64,000 nucleotides of DNA, taken from contig CAWBCI010000087.1 in NCBI GenBank assembly GCA_963787195.1, positions 1-64,000 on the forward strand. The letters run 5' to 3'. The notes below the pieces were generated by a model. The model worked only from the letters and a program-made list of their open reading frames with translations. It was not told where the DNA came from and did not search any database. Below are positions 16,487-25,598 of the stretch, in pieces. The stretch comes from CAWBCI01 sp963787195. Its GTDB lineage: Bacteria; Bacteroidota; Bacteroidia; Bacteroidales; JAGOPY01. Numbering within the stretch: position 1 is the first letter of the stretch; the number at the start of each line of letters is the position of its first letter. The translations under genes and the position numbers were made by a program.

Positions 16487-17938
16487 TCAGGTATGTTTCC
16501 TGTCCAGAACATTCCCCAAATTGTCGTAGAGAGTAATGTCGAGTGGCATTTGTCCAAGGGCATGAGTTGCACAGCTGAGGCAGGGATCATAGGCCCGGAT
16601 CGCAACTTCCACCGCGTTCATCATTGGTTCGGTTATCTCTGATTTCCCATTCATCCAGGATTTAGCCACCCGGTTTACTGACTGGTTCATCGGCTCATTA
16701 TTGTTTGTAGTCGATACTATCAGGTTAGCCATCTCTATCTGGTCATCAGCGTTGATCCTGTAATGATGGAAGAGCGTACCGCGAGGTGCTTCGATAACAC
16801 CTACACCTTCATTGACCTTGGTTCCTTTGGTAAGCAATTCACCCTCCATCAGGTCCGGGTCATTCAACAGGTCCCTGATTACTTCAGCCGCATGGAGAGT
16901 TTCGATCAACCTGGCATAATGATAATGCATACAATGATTGTTCGGCTTCCCGTTTGTAAGTTTTTTATATTCTTCAAATTCTTTCTGTGCTAAAGGAGAA
17001 GGAATAAAATCGCAGGTATTCAGCCTGGCCAGAGGACCTACCCTGTACCATCCTTTTTCTTTCCCGAGATGTTTAAGGTACGGGAATTTCATATAACTCC
17101 AGCTCTTGACTTCTTCTTCAATATATTCAAGATAATTCTGGTAATCTACGTCATCCAGTATCCGCTTTCCATCGGCATCAACCGCCCTGAGAACCCCGTG
17201 ATAGAAATCCAGCGCTCCGTCTTTACGGACCAGGCTGAGGTGATTGGAAGGGAACTCAGCAAAATGATCGATGAAATCCTTGTTCTTTTTATAATAATCC
17301 TTAAAGAAATCGAGAGCTCCCTGGGCCCAGCTTATCATCTGTTCTATATTCAGAGGATCGGCTCCGTTTATGAAAGATTCCCTGTCTTCCCTTGATAGAT
17401 GTTTATTAATCCCGCCCGGAATAGCTCCGGTTCCATGTATTTTTTTACCTGCCGTAGCCCTGATGATCTCCTGCCCGTATTTACGCATCATTACACCCTG
17501 TACTGCAAGGTCTTTATGCATGAGGGCTACTCCAATGACATTTCTAATAGCGGGGTCCCCATCTATTCCAAACAGCAGATCGGGGGAGACCAGGTGAAAA
17601 AAGTGCAGGGCATGCGACTGGAACATTTGTCCGTAATGCATCAATCTTCTCATCTTTTCACCGCTTGGTGTAAGGCCATCGCCTGTTCCGGCTCCGACAA
17701 TAACATCCAATGCTTTGGCTGCAGCAAGATGATGACTTACCGGGCATATCCCGCAAAGGCGTTGCACCAGTACCGGGGCTTCCCAGTAAGGCCGTCCCTG
17801 TACAAATCGTTCAAAACCACGGAATTCAACTATATGAAGCCGGGTTTGCTGCACATTATTCTGATCATCGAGGTGTATGGTAACTTTGCCATGTCCTTCA
17901 ACCCGGGTTACGGGCTCAATGGTTATTTTCTGTGACAT
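16487..17938 (-). CDS. hoxH: NAD-coupled [NiFe] hydrogenase large subunit HoxH (group 3d)
   Basis: A 483-residue catalytic subunit. It holds the Ni-Fe(CN)2CO site through two CxxC pairs: Cys62/Cys65 in RLCGICPVSHH and Cys453/Cys456 in DPCLSCATH. Cleavage after His459 would remove a 24-residue tail, the expected substrate of the neighbouring protease. Length and both motifs match the soluble HoxH type (group 3d). It lies between hoxY and hoxW with gaps of 17 and 3 nt. Together with HoxFUY it should interconvert H2 and NAD/NADH in the cytoplasm. Confidence 0.95.
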   Translation of the reverse strand: MSQKITIEPVTRVEGHGKVTIHLDDQNNVQQTRLHIVEFRGFERFVQGRPYWEAPVLVQRLCGICPVSHHLAAAKALDVIVGAGTGDGLTPSGEKMRRLMHYGQMFQSHALHFFHLVSPDLLFGIDGDPAIRNVIGVALMHKDLAVQGVMMRKYGQEIIRATAGKKIHGTGAIPGGINKHLSREDRESFINGADPLNIEQMISWAQGALDFFKDYYKKNKDFIDHFAEFPSNHLSLVRKDGALDFYHGVLRAVDADGKRILDDVDYQNYLEYIEEEVKSWSYMKFPYLKHLGKEKGWYRVGPLARLNTCDFIPSPLAQKEFEEYKKLTNGKPNNHCMHYHYARLIETLHAAEVIRDLLNDPDLMEGELLTKGTKVNEGVGVIEAPRGTLFHHYRINADDQIEMANLIVSTTNNNEPMNQSVNRVAKSWMNGKSEITEPMMNAVEVAIRAYDPCLSCATHALGQMPLDITLYDNLGNVLDRKHT

Positions 17939-17955
17939 ATTGCGAATTTCTATTA

Positions 17956-18504
17956 TTAATCGAATTTAACAACTTCGTATGGTAAATTAATTTCATTTCC
18001 GGTGACCAGGGCAATCAATGCATTCCAGATCAGTTCGGCACTCGGCGGGCAGCCCGGAAGGAAGTAATCCATCTTCACGATCTCATGACATGGATAAACC
18101 CTGTCAAGGATCATCGGCAGTTCATCGTCGTTTGGAAGAATCTTTTCCGTATTCAGTCCTACGGTAGGTCCATTCAGGTATGCTTCATTGATGCATTCCT
18201 GCACCGGGATGCCATTCCGCAATGCGGGCAGGCCTCCCATGATGGCACATTCACCCACAGAGATCAAAATCTTGCAATGTTTCCTGAATTCCTTCAGAAC
18301 CGCAATATTTTCGCTGTTACAGCAACCTCCTTCTATGAGGCCAATATCACATTCCTTGGTGAATGTTTTAATGTCATCAACCGGGGATTTATTGAACTCC
18401 ACAACCTCAATTAGTTCCAGTATCCTTTCATCGATATCCAGAAGTGACATATGACAGCCAAAACAGCCGGCAAGCGAGGTCGTAGCTACAATTGGTTTAC
18501 TCAT
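17956..18504 (-). CDS. hoxY: [NiFe] hydrogenase small subunit HoxY
   Basis: A 182-residue small subunit carrying the proximal [4Fe-4S] cluster. The likely ligands are Cys14 and Cys17 (GCFGCH), Cys86 (GECAIMGG) and Cys152 (PGCPPS). The EGGCC segment (61-62) is an extra cysteine pair near the cluster. There is no Tat signal and no distal clusters, so this is a short cytoplasmic form. It is placed between hoxU and hoxH, as in other soluble hydrogenase operons. Confidence 0.94.
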   Translation of the reverse strand: MSKPIVATTSLAGCFGCHMSLLDIDERILELIEVVEFNKSPVDDIKTFTKECDIGLIEGGCCNSENIAVLKEFRKHCKILISVGECAIMGGLPALRNGIPVQECINEAYLNGPTVGLNTEKILPNDDELPMILDRVYPCHEIVKMDYFLPGCPPSAELIWNALIALVTGNEINLPYEVVKFD

Positions 18505-18531
18505 TTTTTATATTTTTTAAATATTATGACC

Positions 18532-19236
18532 TTATTTTTTCTCTAATTCAGAACCTATGGGTTCATGATCAAACTTGCGTTGACCTATGGGAGAATAATA
18601 GCCTCTCTCCTTTTTTATGATGGCACCTACCGGGCATATGTCCATGGCTTCCAATGCTTCCTTCTCTGTAAGCTGATCAGCCAAAACATGATCCATTTCC
18701 ACATGCAGGTGTTCACCGCCTTTTCCATTGAAAGCAAAGACATTTTTCCCGTCTTTCTTCACAGTTCTTATGCAGCGTTTGCACATGATACATCTGTTGC
18801 GGTCATGCATAAGGAATTTTGGGGATGCGTCCAGCATCTTTCTTGGAAATTCATATGGGAAACGTGGAACCATCATCTGGTAGCGATATGCCAGAGCCTG
18901 TAACTCGCAATTTCCGCTTTTCTCACAAGCCGGGCAAAAGTGATTTCCGGCAACGAATAACACTTCAATAATGGTTTTCCGCATTTCTTCCAGGTCCGGC
19001 ACCATATTTTCAACAACCATACCCTCTGCCACCGGTGTTGTGCAGGCTGTCATATTCCTGCCATTTACCTTAACATTGCAGATACGGCATGAGCCAGCCG
19101 GTTTGACATCTTTGAGGAAACAAAGTGAAGGGATGAAAACACTGTTTTCAACAGCAGCTTCCATAATAGTTTGACCTGCTGCCGCATAACAAACTTTATC
19201 GTCGAGAATGAATTTAATCTTGTCACTCATATACAT
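18532..19236 (-). CDS. hoxU: NAD-reducing hydrogenase diaphorase subunit HoxU
   Basis: A 234-residue electron-wire subunit homologous to the N-terminal part of NuoG. It has a plant-type [2Fe-2S] site (Cys39, 50, 53, 65), a His-Cys3 [4Fe-4S] site (His99, Cys101, 104, 110) and a ferredoxin-type site (Cys149, 152, 155 with Cys201). It passes electrons between HoxY and HoxF. Two possible ATG codons lie six bases apart (19236 and 19230); neither changes a motif. It is spaced 23 nt after hoxF. Confidence 0.93.
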   Translation of the reverse strand: MYMSDKIKFILDDKVCYAAAGQTIMEAAVENSVFIPSLCFLKDVKPAGSCRICNVKVNGRNMTACTTPVAEGMVVENMVPDLEEMRKTIIEVLFVAGNHFCPACEKSGNCELQALAYRYQMMVPRFPYEFPRKMLDASPKFLMHDRNRCIMCKRCIRTVKKDGKNVFAFNGKGGEHLHVEMDHVLADQLTEKEALEAMDICPVGAIIKKERGYYSPIGQRKFDHEPIGSELEKK

Positions 19237-19259
19237 TGATCTTAAAGAGTTTATCCGAA

Positions 19260-21065
19260 TTATGATTGATGGATCTTAGGTATCCTGCCGACGTAAGCAC
19301 ATGAGTCCGCCACCGCATCTTCCATATCAAAAGTTGAGAGATAATCATCGCCTGAAGAAACCAGGTCTTCATAGAGATGCCTGAAATTATCCACGGTTGA
19401 AATAATTGGATTTGCAGCAGTTTGCCCCAATCCGCAGCGGTTTGCCTGTTTCATATACTTTGACCAGACCAGGATTTCCTCGATATCTTTCTTAGTGCCA
19501 TAACCGTCCAATAACTTTTGCAGTTTATTCCGGAGAATAACTGTAAGGGAACGGCAGGGGGCACATGAACTGCAGGATTCCTCAATAAAGAAATCCATAA
19601 AATTGAGGACTACATCTTTCAATAAATTGCGATGCTTACCTATTATAATAATAGACCCACCGGTAGCCAGATCTTCAAAACCAAGGGTACGGTAAAACTG
19701 CGTTGGATTGATGCAGGTTCCTGAAGGTCCGCCGATTTGCACAGCCTGTACAGAAGATGCTCCGGCTAATTCCAGAATATCATTGACGGTCAGGCCCCAC
19801 TCTACTTCATAAACTCCGGGATGACGACAGTCCCCTGAAATACTCAGAAGTTTGGTTCCGGCTGATTCTTTGGTCCCCATGGATTTGAACCAATCGCCGC
19901 CATTGATCAAGATCTTCACGACAGAAGAAAGGGTCTCAACGTTATTAATAACGGTCGGCTGATCCAGATAGCCCTTTTGTACCGGGAAAGGTGGACGATT
20001 GCGGGGTTCACCTCTTTTACCTTCCATAGATTCTATCAGGGAAGATTCCTCCCCGCATACGTAGGCACCCGCTCCAAGCTGGATCCGGATATCAAAATCG
20101 AATCCTTGTTTTCCGGCTATATTTTTACCGAGGAGGTTTCCCTGACGCAACTGCCCAAGGACATTCTCCAGGTACTCTTTCATATAAGCATATTCAAAAC
20201 GGAGATAGAGTATACCCTCTTTAGCACCGATAGCATATCCGGCAATGATCATGCCTTCGAATAATTGTTTGGGCACTTCGGTCAGTATTACCCTTTCTTT
20301 AAATGTACCGGGTTCTCCCTCATCTGCATTGCACACAAGATAAGTGCTTTTCCCCCTGGACTTGCGACAAAATTCCCATTTCAATCCGGCAGGAAAACCA
20401 GCGCCTCCGCGTCCTCTGAGATTTGAACGCTTTACTTCTTCGGTCACCTGATCCTGAGTCATATTGACAGCCTTCCTCAATCCAAGTCCAACTTCATAAT
20501 CCGAAAACAGGACCGGGCCCTTTTTCAGCAAATTGTTATGGACCATAGATTTTAACAGCGGATGACTGTTCTCCCCATCGCCATATTTGGTAATCATTTC
20601 CTTAACATCTTTACTGCTTCGAAAACCAGCCACAATCTCCCTCACCTTGGAAGGGGTCAATTTTGTAAACACGTTTCCATTAATGATAGCAGCAGGCTCC
20701 TGATCATTCATTCCAATATCAGAGGTATCCCAAAGCCCGATGAGACCATCGGCCGTGACTGAATTGAATTTAATACCCGCTTCCTGTTCAAAGGTTTTGG
20801 CAATTTCATCCCTTCCCATTAAACAGGCCACTGCACTGTTATTAAGATAGACTTCATATTTCCCCCTGGGCTTGGTGGAGAAAAAATGATAGAATGAAAT
20901 TGTTTGTTTTACATCAGCTGCTGAAATGTTTAACTGTTTAGATATCTCATTTACAGCATCATCGGCAATGTAACCGTATATACTCCGGACCCCGTGAAGG
21001 ATATCCATGAGCCTGGAACGATCATTACCGGTTTCTTCAATAATACGCTGTATTTGCGCTTTCAT
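19260..21065 (-). CDS. hoxF: NAD-reducing hydrogenase diaphorase subunit HoxF (NuoE-NuoF fusion)
   Basis: A 601-residue flavoprotein that binds FMN and NAD(H). Residues 1-150 form a NuoE-like thioredoxin fold; residues 170-590 form NuoF. The FMN loop GRGGAGFPAG, the NAD/FMN segment AGAYVCGEESSLIESMEG and the [4Fe-4S] ligands CSSCAPC plus NRCGLG are intact. In the NuoE-like part only one of the four [2Fe-2S] cysteines survives (Cys81); Asn76, Asp116 and Asn120 occupy the other three positions. It is the first gene of the operon, with a 57-nt predicted leader and a Rex-type operator upstream. Confidence 0.93.
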   Translation of the reverse strand: MKAQIQRIIEETGNDRSRLMDILHGVRSIYGYIADDAVNEISKQLNISAADVKQTISFYHFFSTKPRGKYEVYLNNSAVACLMGRDEIAKTFEQEAGIKFNSVTADGLIGLWDTSDIGMNDQEPAAIINGNVFTKLTPSKVREIVAGFRSSKDVKEMITKYGDGENSHPLLKSMVHNNLLKKGPVLFSDYEVGLGLRKAVNMTQDQVTEEVKRSNLRGRGGAGFPAGLKWEFCRKSRGKSTYLVCNADEGEPGTFKERVILTEVPKQLFEGMIIAGYAIGAKEGILYLRFEYAYMKEYLENVLGQLRQGNLLGKNIAGKQGFDFDIRIQLGAGAYVCGEESSLIESMEGKRGEPRNRPPFPVQKGYLDQPTVINNVETLSSVVKILINGGDWFKSMGTKESAGTKLLSISGDCRHPGVYEVEWGLTVNDILELAGASSVQAVQIGGPSGTCINPTQFYRTLGFEDLATGGSIIIIGKHRNLLKDVVLNFMDFFIEESCSSCAPCRSLTVILRNKLQKLLDGYGTKKDIEEILVWSKYMKQANRCGLGQTAANPIISTVDNFRHLYEDLVSSGDDYLSTFDMEDAVADSCAYVGRIPKIHQS

Positions 21066-21108
21066 ATAGACATATGGTTTATATAATTATTTGATAATCA
21101 GTCCTTAT

Positions 21109-21126
21109 TTGTTAATTTTTTCACAA
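21109..21126. promoter_or_regulatory. Rex operator upstream of hoxF
   Basis: TTGTTAATTTTTTCACAA fits the Rex consensus TTGTKAA-N4-TTMACAA at all fourteen defined positions. It lies immediately downstream of the predicted -7 box and spans the predicted start near 21122, a position expected to block transcription when Rex is bound. A rex gene lies 7.7 kb away. Confidence 0.82.
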
Positions 21127-21128
21127 CA

Positions 21129-21159
21129 CAAAATTAAAGGTATTTCGCAAGTATACAAG
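21129..21159 (-). promoter_or_regulatory. Predicted promoter of the hox operon
   Basis: On the minus strand, CTTG at 21159-21156, a 19-nt spacer and TAATTTTG at 21136-21129 fit the Bacteroidota promoter layout. Transcription would begin near 21122, about 57 nt before the hoxF ATG. Confidence 0.6.
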
Positions 21160-21311
21160 CCTAATAATCAATTTAGAATTAATTCAAATTAAATTCATCT
21201 ATATATAATTTATATATTGATATAATCACATACATTTATAAATTATTGAGGAGATTTTTCCATTTTTCTGATCATCAGGATATGCGACTCTTTATGGCAA
21301 GTTTAAAAGAT

Positions 21312-21319
21312 TATTTTTG
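21312..21319 (+). promoter_or_regulatory. Bacteroidota -7 element (TATTTTTG) before hypF
   Basis: TATTTTTG is a full match to TAnnTTTG and lies 30 nt before the hypF ATG. The -33 region is weak (TTTA at 21291). The remainder of the 284-bp divergent region is AT-rich with no other clear site. Confidence 0.45.
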
Positions 21320-21349
21320 CATGAAATTAATTTTTGACTTTTCGGAATT

Positions 21350-23653
21350 ATGAAAGGAAAAGTTCAATCCATATCCGGCAGAAATATACATGTCAGGGGA
21401 TTGGTTCAGGGAGTTGGTTTCAGGCCCTTTGTATACCGTATTGCTATAGAAAACCATTTGAAAGGATGGGTGGAAAATCGCAACGACGGAGTCATTATAC
21501 ACGTGGAGGGATTGGATGAACATTTGGATATCTTTGAAAAACAGATTGTTTCCAAAGCTCCCCCGGCTTCTCAAATACGGGAGTTCCGGACTGTTGTCTC
21601 GGAACTTGAAGGTCATGATTCTTTTAAGATCATTAAAAGCGCGAACCAATCTAGCGAAATAACCGAAGTGAGTCCTGATATTGCTGTTTGTGACGAATGC
21701 CTTGAGGATATGAAAAGTCAGTCCCACCGGATCGATTATCCCTTCATCAATTGCACCAATTGCGGCCCACGATTTACAATAATCCGGGACCTTCCCTATG
21801 ATCGTGATAAGACGACGATGGATGTTTTTCCGATGTGTCCCCAATGCCGGAAAGAATACGAGAACGTAATTGACAGGCGTTTTCATGCCCAACCCATAGC
21901 CTGCAATCAATGCGGCCCTGAATATGAATTGCAAATCGGAGAATTAAACTTCAGCCTGCTCCCGGACATCCTGAACAAAGCGGCATCCTTACTTGATGAA
22001 GGAAAAATTCTGGCCATTAAGGGAATGGGTGGTTTTCACCTTGCATGTGATGCTTTCAACAACCAGAGCGTAAAACTTTTAAGGGAAAGGAAGATGCGTG
22101 AAGGCAAACCTTTTGCCGTGATGTTCGCGGATGTTGAAAGCGTCCGGATCAGTATGGAATTAAACGAAGCCGAAGAAGCCTTGTTAAAGTCATGGCGCCG
22201 TCCCATCGTTCTACTGAAAAACAAAGCTGATATAAGTTCCCTGCCCGAAAGTGTCAGCAACGGATTTCACACCTCCGGGGTGATGCTTCCCTATATGCCG
22301 ATACATTACCTCTTATTTGAAAAACTTCATACAAGGGCCGTCGTTTTGACCAGTGGCAATAAAACGGATGAACCCATTGTGATCGACAATGACATTGCAA
22401 AAATTGAGCTCAGTCAGCTTGCCGATGCTTTTTTATTTTATAACAGGGAAATTTATAACCGGACAGATGACAGCGTCACTTTTATTGCCGGAAATGAGCC
22501 AAGGCTTATCAGAAGATCAAGGGGATATGCCCCCTCTCCGGTTTATTTAAACCTGCAGACGGAAGGCATATTTGCCGCCGGCGCGGAACTGGTAAACTGT
22601 TTTTGTGTGGGCAGGGGCAGCCAGGCATTTCTGAGCCAGCATATCGGGGACCTTAAAAATATAGAAACGCTGGAATTTTATCAGGAATCCGTTAAACGTT
22701 TTAACAGGCTTTTCAGGATAAAACCGGATTTGATAGCATGTGACCTGCATCCTGATTACCTTTCCACACGCTTTGCCGAAGAATTTTCAAAACATAATGG
22801 AGACATTCCAGTTTACATGACCCAACATCATCATGCACATATTGCCTCTTGTATGGCTGAAAACGGACTGGATGAAAAAGTTATAGGAATCAGTTTCGAT
22901 GGAGTTGGCCTGGGTGATGATGGGAATATCTGGGGCGGAGAAATATTACTTTGCGATTTATCATCATACGAAAGGCTGACACATCTTGAATATATTCCAC
23001 AGCCAGGGGGTGATAAAGCAACAAAGGAGCCTTGGAGAATGGCAGTTTCATACCTTTATCATGCATATGGAGATGATATTTTCAAATTGAAGCTGCCTTT
23101 CCTTTCCGCTTTCCCTAAACATGATCTGGAAATAGTAATTTCAGCAATCCGAAATAGCATTAATACTCCACTAACTTCCAGTATGGGCCGGCTTTTTGAC
23201 GCAGTTTCGGCCATGACCGGCCTATGCACAATTTCCTCCTTTCATGCCGAGGCGCCTATGAGGTTGGAACATGCTATTAAGCAATCGGTATCTGAAAGTT
23301 ATCCTTTCAAAACATCGGACATTATTGAAAGCACTTCCATGATCAGGGGAATTGCAGAGGATATCCTTAACCGGAATCCTGTGAGTTATATTTCATCCAA
23401 ATTTCATAATACTATTAAAAATATGATACTGGAATCGGTAAATCAGGTTCATCTGAAACGGGGTATATCCAAAGTTGCATTATCCGGTGGCAGCTTTCAG
23501 AATAAATATCTCCTCGAATCTACTGAAAAAGAACTCATTGCTCAAGGATTTAAAGTATATTCACAAAAAAGCATCCCAACGAATGATGGGGGCATTGCAC
23601 TCGGTCAGCTTGCTATTGCAGCAAAGCATCGGGAATTACTAATTTCCGGCTGA
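21350..23653 (+). CDS. hypF: Carbamoyltransferase HypF
   Basis: A 767-residue maturation enzyme that converts carbamoyl phosphate and ATP into the carbamoyl group used to make the CN ligands of the [NiFe] site. Domains in order are acylphosphatase (about 10-95, VQGVGFRPFVYR), a double zinc finger (CDEC...CTNC and CPQC...CNQC, about 107-190), YrdC-like (about 205-385) and Kae1-like (about 395-760, with HHHAHIASC and SGGSFQNKYL). It is divergent from hoxF. Carbamoyl phosphate could also come from the carbamate kinase / OTC pair in this window. Confidence 0.95.
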   Translation: MKGKVQSISGRNIHVRGLVQGVGFRPFVYRIAIENHLKGWVENRNDGVIIHVEGLDEHLDIFEKQIVSKAPPASQIREFRTVVSELEGHDSFKIIKSANQSSEITEVSPDIAVCDECLEDMKSQSHRIDYPFINCTNCGPRFTIIRDLPYDRDKTTMDVFPMCPQCRKEYENVIDRRFHAQPIACNQCGPEYELQIGELNFSLLPDILNKAASLLDEGKILAIKGMGGFHLACDAFNNQSVKLLRERKMREGKPFAVMFADVESVRISMELNEAEEALLKSWRRPIVLLKNKADISSLPESVSNGFHTSGVMLPYMPIHYLLFEKLHTRAVVLTSGNKTDEPIVIDNDIAKIELSQLADAFLFYNREIYNRTDDSVTFIAGNEPRLIRRSRGYAPSPVYLNLQTEGIFAAGAELVNCFCVGRGSQAFLSQHIGDLKNIETLEFYQESVKRFNRLFRIKPDLIACDLHPDYLSTRFAEEFSKHNGDIPVYMTQHHHAHIASCMAENGLDEKVIGISFDGVGLGDDGNIWGGEILLCDLSSYERLTHLEYIPQPGGDKATKEPWRMAVSYLYHAYGDDIFKLKLPFLSAFPKHDLEIVISAIRNSINTPLTSSMGRLFDAVSAMTGLCTISSFHAEAPMRLEHAIKQSVSESYPFKTSDIIESTSMIRGIAEDILNRNPVSYISSKFHNTIKNMILESVNQVHLKRGISKVALSGGSFQNKYLLESTEKELIAQGFKVYSQKSIPTNDGGIALGQLAIAAKHRELLISG

Positions 23654-23751
23654 AAATCCTTAAATTCAATATAGTACACAATAAATTAAATATATCAATA
23701 ATATATCCGGAATTATCTATTTATCAGTAACAGTTTTATTATTTTTGAGGG

Positions 23752-23880
23752 ATGAAAAGAGTAATAATATGCAGTTTCACAGCAAACATACATAAGACCC
23801 GGACTATATCCACTTTAAATACCTTCTCTTTAGAATTAAATTTTGACAGTAAGGATTACTATTATCCAGAAATAATATAA
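23752..23880 (+). CDS. Possible 42-residue peptide in the hyp cluster
   Basis: An ATG at 23752 opens a 42-codon frame, beginning MKRVIICSFTAN and ending DSKDYYYPEII before a TAA at 23880. A TATTTTTG element at 23739-23746 lies only 5 nt upstream, so a transcript would be nearly leaderless. No homologous family is recognised. It may equally be untranslated leader of the next gene. The remaining bases of 23654-23887 show nothing else. Confidence 0.22.
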   Translation: MKRVIICSFTANIHKTRTISTLNTFSLELNFDSKDYYYPEII

Positions 23881-23887
23881 GCTGATT

Positions 23888-24358
23888 ATGAAACGATTAC
23901 TCTCATTTTCACTACTAATCCCAACTATACTGATCCAATTAAGCTGCAATCGTCAAACCGATACAGAAGCTCTTGCAAATGAATTATTGAATGTTGACCG
24001 GGGTTTTGCTCAGGAGTCAGTCAAGAAGGGGATTAATAATTGTTTCTACGAATATCTCTCCGATGATTGTGTCTTGTTGAGACCCAATAAGTATCCTATA
24101 GTCGGTAAACAAAAAATATTGGACATGTACAGTACCTCTGATACCAATATGAGCCTGACCTGGGTACCATCTTTCGCCAGCGTCGCCGCTTCCGGGGAGT
24201 TGGGATATACTTATGGCATTTATAAAATGGAAATCCTTTCTCCTGATGGAAATACTATCACCAATGAAGGGACCTATATAAACATCTGGAAGAAAGATAA
24301 TAGTGGTAAATGGAAATATGTGCTGGATTCAGGAAACCGCGGACTTGGGAAAAAATAA
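23888..24358 (+). CDS. SnoaL/DUF4440-like (NTF2-fold) lipoprotein
   Basis: A 156-residue protein with a lipoprotein signal (lipobox LSC, Cys20) and an NTF2-like cone fold similar to DUF4440/SnoaL-like proteins. Typical pieces are NELLNVDRGFAQESVKKG near the start, DDCVLLRP, GKQKILDMY and NIWKKDNSGKWKYVLDSG at the end. No catalytic residues can be assigned. An exported lipoprotein in the middle of hydrogenase-maturation genes is unusual. It may be a local insertion rather than part of that pathway. Confidence 0.75.
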   Translation: MKRLLSFSLLIPTILIQLSCNRQTDTEALANELLNVDRGFAQESVKKGINNCFYEYLSDDCVLLRPNKYPIVGKQKILDMYSTSDTNMSLTWVPSFASVAASGELGYTYGIYKMEILSPDGNTITNEGTYINIWKKDNSGKWKYVLDSGNRGLGKK

Positions 24359-24427
24359 ACCGGCATTCTTCACTTCTGTTAAGCATATTGATCATAATTC
24401 TTTTCAGATTTTTTTATTTGATTTTTG

Positions 24428-25507
24428 ATGAAATATATAGATGAATACAGGAACAAGGAACTTGTCAGCCAGTTTGCTGATGAGATCCGGAAAATTTCCA
24501 AAAAGAAAATCGGACTGATGGAAGTATGCGGTGGGCATACCATGTCTATTCAAAAATTCGGTATACCCAGCCTGTTACCTGACAATATTAAACTCTTAAG
24601 CGGGCCTGGATGCCCGGTTTGTGTTACCAGCCGGAAATTCATCGACCACGCGATTGCTTTCAGCCGGCTTCCGGATGTGATCATCACCACCTATGGTGAT
24701 CTTATCCGTGTACCAGGCTCAACATCCACACTCGATCTAGAAAAAGCCAGAGGAGCTGATATCCGTATAGTATACAGCATATTGGACGCCGTACAAATAG
24801 CCAAAAAAAATGCAGACAAAAAAGTAATTTTCCTGGGTATTGGATTTGAGACTACTGCCCCGGCGAGCGCCGCTGCTATCATAAATGCCTTTGGACAGAA
24901 TATCCTGAATTTTTATCTTCTAAGTTCTCATAAAATAATGCCACCAGCCATGGCGGCCCTTATAGATGAAGGGGTCCGGATTGATGGCTACATCGCCCCC
25001 GGCCATGTAAGCACCATAACAGGCATGGAAATATATCGGGATATAGCTGAAAAATACAAACTCGGTTGTGTTATTTCCGGTTTTGAGCCGGTCGACCTTA
25101 TGCAGTCTATCCTGATGTTGGTCAGACAAATTGAAAGCGGAAAGCCTGATGTGGAAATTCAATATAAGAGAGCCGTCAGGCCCGATGGCAACCCAAAAGC
25201 CCGGGAAATGCTGAATGAAGTATTCGAGTTGCGCGACGACTGGTGGCGGGGATTGGGGATTCTAAAAAAAAGCGGCCTGGGCATCCGGATGAAATATGCA
25301 CAACATGATGCTGAAAGAATGATAGAGGTTCAGGTAGAACCTACCAGGGAAGATAAGGGCTGCATTTGCGGCGATGTCCTGAAAGGAATTAAAAACCCCA
25401 AAGAATGTAAACTTTTCGGAAAAGCCTGCACTCCTCAGAATCCTGTCGGGGCTTGTATGGTATCCCATGAAGGTGCCTGTCATGCATATTATCGTTTTAA
25501 CAGGTAA
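24428..25507 (+). CDS. hypD: Hydrogenase maturation factor HypD
   Basis: A 359-residue [4Fe-4S] protein on which the Fe(CN)2CO unit is assembled together with HypC. Family motifs are EVCGGHTM (about 37), SGPGCPVCV (about 64), GFETTAPA and SGFEPVDLMQ. The C-terminal cysteine-rich domain (CICGDVLKG, then GKACTP and PVGACMVSHEGACHAYY) carries the cluster. The ATG at 24428 is preferred to the TTG one codon earlier. No hypC lies next to it, although the two are usually adjacent. Confidence 0.95.
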   Translation: MKYIDEYRNKELVSQFADEIRKISKKKIGLMEVCGGHTMSIQKFGIPSLLPDNIKLLSGPGCPVCVTSRKFIDHAIAFSRLPDVIITTYGDLIRVPGSTSTLDLEKARGADIRIVYSILDAVQIAKKNADKKVIFLGIGFETTAPASAAAIINAFGQNILNFYLLSSHKIMPPAMAALIDEGVRIDGYIAPGHVSTITGMEIYRDIAEKYKLGCVISGFEPVDLMQSILMLVRQIESGKPDVEIQYKRAVRPDGNPKAREMLNEVFELRDDWWRGLGILKKSGLGIRMKYAQHDAERMIEVQVEPTREDKGCICGDVLKGIKNPKECKLFGKACTPQNPVGACMVSHEGACHAYYRFNR

Positions 25508-25537
25508 AACTTATTACAATATTTCTGCCTGATATAC

Positions 25538-25545
25538 TAATTTTG
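25538..25545 (+). promoter_or_regulatory. Bacteroidota -7 element (TAATTTTG) before hypE
   Basis: TAATTTTG matches TAnnTTTG and lies 53 nt before the preferred hypE start, in the short gap after hypD. This suggests hypE can be transcribed on its own. Confidence 0.4.
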
Positions 25546-25598
25546 CCTGGTCGGAAGATCTGAACATGTATCTCTTTTTCCGGGAAAGAAGAAAATTT

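Noticed and set aside
17399..17935. 178-codon plus-strand ORF
   Set aside because: Antisense shadow of hoxH, which has all catalytic motifs.
21311..21934. 207-codon minus-strand ORF
   Set aside because: Lies entirely opposite hypF, whose acylphosphatase and zinc-finger motifs fix the coding strand.
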